From positions 1 to 5,181 of the forward strand of contig CBDTXZ010000215.1 in assembly GCA_965364515.1 (NCBI GenBank): DNA of 5,181 nt. The letters are read 5' to 3'. Positions 1 to 5,181 of this stretch are shown piece by piece; the stretch's first letter is position 1; each line of letters opens with the position of its first letter. The notes beneath the pieces were generated by a model, which worked only from the letters and a program-made list of their open reading frames with translations, searched no databases and was not told the DNA's origin. The DNA is from JAHEDH01 sp965364515. GTDB taxonomy: Bacteria > Actinomycetota > Acidimicrobiia > Spongiisociales > ZC4RG35. Made by a program: the position numbers and the translations under genes.

Positions 1-1
1 G

Positions 2-805
2 ACCTACGACCACGGCGGCTACAAGTACCGCAGCCCCTTCGGGCACCTCCCCGACGACCAATACATCGCTGCGTGCGTGGCCGACCTCGAGAACATGCTG
101 GAGGTTGCGACCTCCGGTGACGTCGCCGCGATGATCGTGGAGCCGATCCAGGGTGTCGGCGGATTCATCACTCCACCCGACGGGCTCTTCGGGGCCATGA
201 AGGAGGTCCTCGACCGCAACGGCATCCTGTTCATCTCCGATGAGGTGCAGACCGGGTGGGGGAGGACCGGCGAGCACTTCTGGGGCTACCAGAGCCACGG
301 CATCACTCCCGACATCATCACGTTCGCCAAGGGGCTCGGCAACGGGCTCGCCATGGCCGGAGTCGTCGCACCCGCCGAGCTCATGGATTCTCTTCCGGCC
401 AACTCGATCTCGACGTTCGGCGGCAACCCACTGTCGACTGCGGGTGCACTTGCGAATCTCGAATACGTGTTGGAGCACGACCTCCAGACGAACGCCTACA
501 AGGTCGGCAATCACCTTCGCAACCGCATCGACGGCCTGGCCGAGCGCACCGACAGCATCGGAGAAGTCAGAGGCAAGGGGCTGATGATCGGAATCGAGAT
601 GGTGGAGCCCGGAACCAGGCGCGCCGACAAGCACGGCGCGGCGGAAGTCATGGAGCAGGCGCGGCGACGCGGTCTGCTCGTCGGCAAGGGAGGGCTGTAC
701 GGAAACGTCCTGCGCATCGCGCCGCCACTGACGCTCACCGAAGAGGAGGCAGACGAGGGCTACGGGATCCTCGAGGCGGCAATCGACGCCGCGGCACAGA
801 TCTGA
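2..805 (+). CDS. Class III PLP-dependent aminotransferase, AGXT2-like (5' end missing)
   Basis: This is the C-terminal 267 residues of a class III (omega) aminotransferase. The frame is open from position 2, so the gene starts before the window; full family members have about 420-450 residues. Numbering from the first visible codon, E47-PIQGVGG is the conserved glutamate loop. D80 in ISDEVQTGWGRTG is the aspartate that pairs with the PLP pyridine nitrogen. K110 in TFAKGLGNG is the Schiff-base lysine. T138 in TFGGNP is the phosphate-contacting threonine contributed by the partner subunit. The TFGGNP form and the DEVQTGWGRTG context match the alanine-glyoxylate aminotransferase 2 / beta-alanine or beta-aminoisobutyrate aminotransferase branch more than ornithine or GABA enzymes. 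It lies 15 bases upstream of a dihydropyrimidinase, so I infer that it removes the amino group of beta-alanine or beta-aminoisobutyrate at the end of reductive pyrimidine breakdown. The family call is firm; the substrate is inferred from context. The protein should be cytosolic. Confidence 0.93.
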   Translation, partial: TYDHGGYKYRSPFGHLPDDQYIAACVADLENMLEVATSGDVAAMIVEPIQGVGGFITPPDGLFGAMKEVLDRNGILFISDEVQTGWGRTGEHFWGYQSHGITPDIITFAKGLGNGLAMAGVVAPAELMDSLPANSISTFGGNPLSTAGALANLEYVLEHDLQTNAYKVGNHLRNRIDGLAERTDSIGEVRGKGLMIGIEMVEPGTRRADKHGAAEVMEQARRRGLLVGKGGLYGNVLRIAPPLTLTEEEADEGYGILEAAIDAAAQI

Positions 806-806
806 C

Positions 807-815
807 GAGGAAGGA
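807..815 (+). promoter_or_regulatory. Strong Shine-Dalgarno site for the dihydropyrimidinase
   Basis: The purine run GAGGAAGGA sits five bases before the ATG at 821 and directly after the TGA (803-805) of the aminotransferase gene. It is the only good Shine-Dalgarno sequence among the four visible gene starts and fixes the start at 821. The 15-base gap leaves little room for a promoter, so the two genes are probably co-transcribed. Confidence 0.8.
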
Positions 816-820
816 ACCCA

Positions 821-2236
821 ATGAAGACACTCATCGAGAACGGCACCGTGGTCACGCACGCCGGGAGAATGGCCGCCGACGTGCTCATCGAGGGCGAGAC
901 CGTCGTGGGGATCGCCGCTTCGGGAGCACACGAATGGACGGCCGAGCGTGTCATCGACGCCACCGGCAGATTCGTGTTCCCCGGAGGCGTGGACGTCCAC
1001 ACCCACATGGAGCTGCCGTTCGGCGGGACGTTCGCTTCCGACGACTTCGAGTCCGGAACGAGGGCGGCGGCGTGGGGTGGAACGACCACGATCGTGGACT
1101 TCGCCGTCCAGACCATCGGGGAGCCGATGATGGACGGCTACGAGGCGTGGCGGCAGAAGTCGGACGGGAACTGTGCCATCGACTACGGCTTCCACATGAT
1201 CGTCTCCGATGTCAACGAGCAGAGCCTCAAGGAGATGGACATCCTCATGGGCGAGGGGGTGACCAGCTTCAAGCTGTTCATGGCCTACCCCGGCGTGCTC
1301 TATTCCGACGACGGTCAGATCTTCATGGCGATGCAGAAGGCGGCCGAGAACGGCGGAACGATCATGATGCACGCCGAGAACGGCATCGTGATCGACGTAC
1401 TCCGTGATCAGGCGATCAAGCGTGGCGAGACCGACCCGATCTTCCACGCCGTCACCAGGCCACCCATCACCGAGGCCGAGGCCACCCACCGGGCGATCGC
1501 GTACGCCGAACTGGCCGGCTGCCCGCTCTACGTCGTGCACATGTCCGCCGACGAAGCCGTCGCAGAGGTCGCCTTCGCACGCGACCGCGGGCTGAACGTC
1601 TTCGGCGAGACCTGCCCGCAGTACCTGTATCTCGACTGGGACAACCTGCGCGAGCCCGGCTTCGACGGAGCGAAGTACGTGTGCTCGACCCCCGTCCGGC
1701 CCCGCGAAGACGGCCATCACGAGGCCCTCTGGACTGCGCTCGCCACGAACGACCTCCAGGTGATATCCACCGATCACTGTCCGTTCTGCATGAACGACCA
1801 TCCAACGCTCGGCACGCAGAAGCGGCTCGGCGAGGGCGACTTCACGAAGATTCCGAATGGCATTCCGGGAGTCGAAGAGCGCATGCGACTGATCTATGAC
1901 GGGGCAGTGTCGGATGGCCGAATGTCGCTCGAACGATTCGTCGAAGTGTGTTCGGCGACACCGGCGAAGATGTTCGGGATGTACCCCAAGAAGGGGACGA
2001 TCGCCGTCGGGTCCGACGCCGACATCGTCATCTGGAATCCCGACGTCGAGACGGTCATGTCTGTGGACGTGAACCACATGGACGTCGACTATTCGGCCTA
2101 CGAGGGCAAGACCGTCCAGGGGAAGATCGAACTGGTGATGTCCCGTGGGCGGGTACTCATCGAGGACGACACGTATCACGGATCCCCGGGCGACGGAGAC
2201 TTCGTCGTTCGCGACACCAACCAGTACTTGATCTGA
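821..2236 (+). CDS. hydA: Dihydropyrimidinase / D-hydantoinase
   Basis: This 471-residue protein is a complete amidohydrolase-superfamily cyclic amidase, of usual length (about 460-500). The family hydrolyses 5,6-dihydrouracil or dihydrothymine, and often 5-substituted hydantoins, to N-carbamoyl amino acids in the cytosol. The binuclear metal site is intact: H60 and H62 in PGGVDVHTHMELPFGG, the lysine expected to be carboxylated K151 in TSFKLFMAYPG, H184 in MMHAEN, H240 in VVHMS and D318 in STDHCPF. The substrate-side residues Y156 and N346 (IPNGIPGVEERM) are also present. The N-terminal and C-terminal strands (about 1-52 and 390-460) form the usual beta-sandwich domain. The start is supported by the GAGGAAGGA site. 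The stop overlaps the next ATG by one base. The neighbouring AGXT2-like aminotransferase favours a true dihydropyrimidinase role over a purely hydantoin-directed one, but sequence alone does not separate these. Allantoinase and dihydroorotase are less likely given the Y156 and IPNG motifs. Confidence 0.95.
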   Translation: MKTLIENGTVVTHAGRMAADVLIEGETVVGIAASGAHEWTAERVIDATGRFVFPGGVDVHTHMELPFGGTFASDDFESGTRAAAWGGTTTIVDFAVQTIGEPMMDGYEAWRQKSDGNCAIDYGFHMIVSDVNEQSLKEMDILMGEGVTSFKLFMAYPGVLYSDDGQIFMAMQKAAENGGTIMMHAENGIVIDVLRDQAIKRGETDPIFHAVTRPPITEAEATHRAIAYAELAGCPLYVVHMSADEAVAEVAFARDRGLNVFGETCPQYLYLDWDNLREPGFDGAKYVCSTPVRPREDGHHEALWTALATNDLQVISTDHCPFCMNDHPTLGTQKRLGEGDFTKIPNGIPGVEERMRLIYDGAVSDGRMSLERFVEVCSATPAKMFGMYPKKGTIAVGSDADIVIWNPDVETVMSVDVNHMDVDYSAYEGKTVQGKIELVMSRGRVLIEDDTYHGSPGDGDFVVRDTNQYLI

Positions 2237-2238
2237 TG
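2234..2238 (+). promoter_or_regulatory. TGATG stop/start overlap (translational coupling)
   Basis: The TGA of the dihydropyrimidinase (2234-2236) shares its last A with the ATG of the oxidoreductase (2236-2238). No Shine-Dalgarno sequence is visible just upstream. Ribosomes finishing the first gene probably reinitiate on the second, which would keep their output in a fixed ratio. Confidence 0.75.
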
Positions 2239-3267
2239 GGCCACTCCGGCGAGTTGACGTTCGGGGCCGTTCTCCAGGCCAATCCTCCCGCGAGGAAGCT
2301 GGTGGAGCGGATGCAGCTCGCCGAGCGGAACGGATTCACCCACGGCTGGACCTTCGACTCCCACGTGCTCTGGCAGGAGCCGTATGTGATCTTCTCCGAG
2401 ATCCTCTCGTCGACCGAGGAGATGATCGTCGGGCCGATGGTGACCAACCCGGGGACTCGCGACTGGACGGTCCTGGCGTCGATGTATGCCACGCTCAACG
2501 AGCTGTACGGACCGCGCACCATCTGCGGGATGGGTCGCGGTGACTCTGCCCTCCGCTACATCGGGAAGAAGCCGACCACCCTTGCGACGATGGTCGAGTC
2601 CATGGCAGTCATCAAGGGCCTGGTCGCCGGTCGCGAGGTCACCTACAACGACAAGGAGCTCCGGTTTCCGTGGCTCCACGGCGCCGGGTGGGACCTGCCG
2701 ATGTGGGTCGCCGGGTATGGTCCCAAGGCGCTCGCCACCGTCGGCCGTCATGCCGACGGCTTCGTCCTCCAACTCGCAGACCCTCAGATCCTCCAGTGGA
2801 CGGTGGCAGCGGTGCACGAGGCCGCACGCGAAGCCGGTCGGAATCCGGACGACATCACGATCAGCGTCGTCGCCCCGGCCTTCGTCGGCGACGACATCGC
2901 CGACCAGCGTGAACAGCTCCGGTGGTTCGGAGGGATGGTTGGCAATCACGTCGCCGATCTCGTCAAGCGCTATGGCGCCGATGAGTCGATGGTCCCCAAG
3001 GCACTGACCGACTACATCGCAGCCCGTGAGGGGTACGACTACGACCACCACGGCAAGGCGGGGAACCCGTCGACCGATTTCGTGCCCGATGAAATCGTGG
3101 ATCGGTTCTGCGTGCTCGGCCCGGTCGAGGCCCACATCGAAAAGGTCACCGAACTTCGTGAACTCGGGGTCGACCACTTCGGCCTGTACCTCATGCATGA
3201 CGACATCGAAGGAACGATCGCGGCCTACGGCGACCAGGTCATCCCGGCGATGCGCGATCGGATCTGA
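2236..3267 (+). CDS. LLM-class F420-dependent (or FMN) oxidoreductase, Mer-like
   Basis: This 343-residue protein belongs to the bacterial luciferase-like family and forms a single TIM barrel. It resembles methylenetetrahydromethanopterin reductase (Mer) and the uncharacterised family I remember as TIGR03842 (CPS_4043 type). Visible landmarks are an N-terminal strand (TFGAVLQANPP, 8-18), the segment GFTHGWTFDSHVLWQEPY (33-50), a Mer-like VTNPGTRDW loop (69-77), and the glycine-rich cofactor loop GMGRGDSALRYIGKKP (98-113). A conserved C-terminal block includes HHGKAGNPSTDFVPDEIVDR and later LGPVEAHIEKVTELRELGVD. The frame stays open upstream to 1948, but that stretch is Arg-rich shadow of the dihydropyrimidinase; the ATG at 2236 gives a normal family length and begins the first barrel strand. 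Coupling to the dihydropyrimidinase suggests a redox step in the same pathway, perhaps acting on a pyrimidine ring or a downstream aldehyde. No function is established to my knowledge. F420 use is inferred from family resemblance; FMN is possible. Confidence 0.88.
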   Translation: MGHSGELTFGAVLQANPPARKLVERMQLAERNGFTHGWTFDSHVLWQEPYVIFSEILSSTEEMIVGPMVTNPGTRDWTVLASMYATLNELYGPRTICGMGRGDSALRYIGKKPTTLATMVESMAVIKGLVAGREVTYNDKELRFPWLHGAGWDLPMWVAGYGPKALATVGRHADGFVLQLADPQILQWTVAAVHEAAREAGRNPDDITISVVAPAFVGDDIADQREQLRWFGGMVGNHVADLVKRYGADESMVPKALTDYIAAREGYDYDHHGKAGNPSTDFVPDEIVDRFCVLGPVEAHIEKVTELRELGVDHFGLYLMHDDIEGTIAAYGDQVIPAMRDRI

Positions 3268-3286
3268 GGTCTCGGGCGCAGCGACA

Positions 3287-3292
3287 TACCAT
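3287..3292 (+). promoter_or_regulatory. Candidate leaderless promoter (-10 TACCAT)
   Basis: TACCAT fits the actinobacterial TANNNT -10 pattern and ends six bases before the ATG at 3299. Transcription would then begin at or next to the A of the start codon. No Shine-Dalgarno sequence lies at a usable distance: the nearest GAGG, at 3266-3269, is about 29 bases from the ATG. No clear -35 box is visible. The site would separate the small membrane-protein gene from the upstream catabolic operon, although read-through across the 31-base gap is possible. Confidence 0.5.
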
Positions 3293-3298
3293 CGGGCC

Positions 3299-3805
3299 AT
3301 GGCTCAGGTCACCGTCGGGTTCGACGACTACCAGGCGGGTCGTTTGCCCGACGTCTGTGTGTTCACCGGTGCCGAGACGCGAGAGCGGATGGTCGTTCGG
3401 ACGCCGATCGGACCCGAGGCGGTGGGTACACGTCAGGCGGGCCGACTGCTCGGCTCGCTCGATCGACTGGTCGTCGCGCTCGATGCGCGTCGACCCGAAC
3501 AGATCCTGGTGGGGCGCCTCCCTGTCGACGCCGATGTGCTTCGGAGACGGCGCCTCGCACTTCGGGTCTCGAGGATGGTGGGGGTGGCCGCCGCGCTCAC
3601 ACTCGTGTACTCGGCCTGGGCGGCAGCCGTCTGGTCGCCTGCAGCCGCCGTCGCCTCGATCGCGGTGTTGATCGCTGCACTGATGCGGCGGGCGTCTCTG
3701 CGCCGGAGGGCCCCGAGGCCGACACTGATCGGTGCTGGAACCAGAGTGCACCTCGACAACGTCCACCAACGGTTCGTGACGGCCGTCGAGTCCGCGCGAC
3801 CCTGA
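3299..3805 (+). CDS. Uncharacterised small protein with two-helix membrane hairpin
   Basis: This 168-residue protein has no function that I recognise. Residues 1-80 are soluble and begin with a segment reading LPDVCVFTGAETRERM (16-31), containing the only cysteine (C20) in a CxxTG arrangement. An Arg cluster (R82-R85) precedes two hydrophobic stretches, about 93-111 and 115-129, joined by a W112-S-P114 turn. A second basic cluster (R130-R140) follows. Basic residues on both sides suggest that both ends are cytosolic, with a short hairpin in the membrane. The tail has VHLDNVHQRFVTAVE (152-166), which resembles the VHPAF-type ending I recall in actinobacterial hypothetical membrane proteins that also carry an N-terminal CxxTG/CxxCG segment; that link is from memory. 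The frame is open upstream to 3026 inside the oxidoreductase gene, but the ATG at 3299 follows a leaderless-type -10 and avoids a large overlap. The coding call is good; the role is unknown. Confidence 0.72.
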   Translation: MAQVTVGFDDYQAGRLPDVCVFTGAETRERMVVRTPIGPEAVGTRQAGRLLGSLDRLVVALDARRPEQILVGRLPVDADVLRRRRLALRVSRMVGVAAALTLVYSAWAAAVWSPAAAVASIAVLIAALMRRASLRRRAPRPTLIGAGTRVHLDNVHQRFVTAVESARP

Positions 3806-3841
3806 CCGAGTCGTCGGCGTCGTCGGATGCGGCGGCGCCGG

Positions 3842-3847
3842 TAACGT
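3842..3847 (+). promoter_or_regulatory. Candidate short-leader promoter (-10 TAACGT) for the GH3 gene
   Basis: TAACGT matches TANNNT and ends 11 bases before the ATG at 3859, so the transcript would have a leader of only a few bases. The 53-base intergenic stretch 3806-3858 has no Shine-Dalgarno sequence before the ATG and no clear -35 box. It also has no convincing terminator hairpin for the preceding gene. The rest is GC-rich sequence with a 9-base near-repeat (tcgtcggcg / tcgtcggat, 3811-3828). Confidence 0.4.
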
Positions 3848-3858
3848 GGCGGTCTCAT

Positions 3859-5181
<1,323 letters not shown>

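Noticed and set aside
256..1407. Plus-strand 383-codon open frame spanning the aminotransferase/dihydropyrimidinase junction.
   Set aside because: The product is Arg/His-rich low complexity and crosses two genes with intact catalytic motifs in other frames, so it is a frame shadow.
1948..2235. Possible 96-residue N-terminal extension of the LLM oxidoreductase.
   Set aside because: The extension is Arg/Asp-rich shadow of the dihydropyrimidinase C-terminus. The family normally begins near the ATG at 2236, which also forms a typical stop/start overlap.
2176..3300. Minus-strand open frame of 374 codons covering the whole LLM oxidoreductase gene.
   Set aside because: It mirrors the oxidoreductase codons, shows no family motif, and would begin inside the start of the next + strand gene. 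The + strand product has clear LLM motifs.
3811..3828. Tandem near-repeat tcgtcggcg / tcgtcggat in the gap before the GH3 gene.
   Set aside because: Only two imperfect 9-base copies in GC-rich sequence, with no dyad symmetry; it is not convincing as an operator or repeat family.
3806..3858. Search for a rho-independent terminator after the membrane-protein gene.
   Set aside because: No stable stem-loop followed by a T-run is present; ggcgcc at 3833-3838 is too short to count.

Overview
The window is 5181 bases of GC-rich, densely coding DNA with every supported gene on the + strand. Strong G/C preference at third codon positions, an F420-type luciferase-like oxidoreductase, a small Arg-rich actinobacterial-style membrane protein and apparently leaderless promoters all suggest a high-GC actinobacterium. 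An environmental lineage such as Acidimicrobiia is my best guess. No marker gene is present, so the taxonomy is inference.

Positions 2-3267 look like one operon fragment. It holds the C-terminal part of a class III PLP aminotransferase (cut by the window start), a complete dihydropyrimidinase/hydantoinase, and a complete Mer-like LLM-family (F420 or FMN) oxidoreductase. The first junction is 15 bases with a strong Shine-Dalgarno sequence. The second is a 1-base TGATG stop/start overlap, so the last two genes are probably translationally coupled. Dihydropyrimidinase and an AGXT2-like aminotransferase are the ring-opening and beta-amino-acid steps of reductive pyrimidine catabolism (dihydrouracil to N-carbamoyl-beta-alanine, then beta-alanine to malonate semialdehyde). 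The ureidopropionase and the dihydropyrimidine dehydrogenase of that route are not in the window. The tightly coupled LLM oxidoreductase has no assigned role and is the most interesting item here.

Positions 3268-3858 hold a separate small gene for an uncharacterised protein with a predicted two-helix membrane hairpin. It has a candidate leaderless promoter (TACCAT six bases before the ATG).

Positions 3859-5181 hold the 5' part of a glycoside hydrolase family 3 gene (beta-glucosidase / exo-beta-glucanase type) with a lipoprotein signal peptide and a Ser/Thr-rich linker. It runs off the right edge just as the second GH3 domain begins. This gene suggests surface-anchored breakdown of beta-glucans or cello-oligosaccharides and seems unrelated to the pyrimidine operon. 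I saw no RNA genes, mobile elements, CRISPR arrays or convincing terminators, and no gene-free stretch longer than 53 bases.
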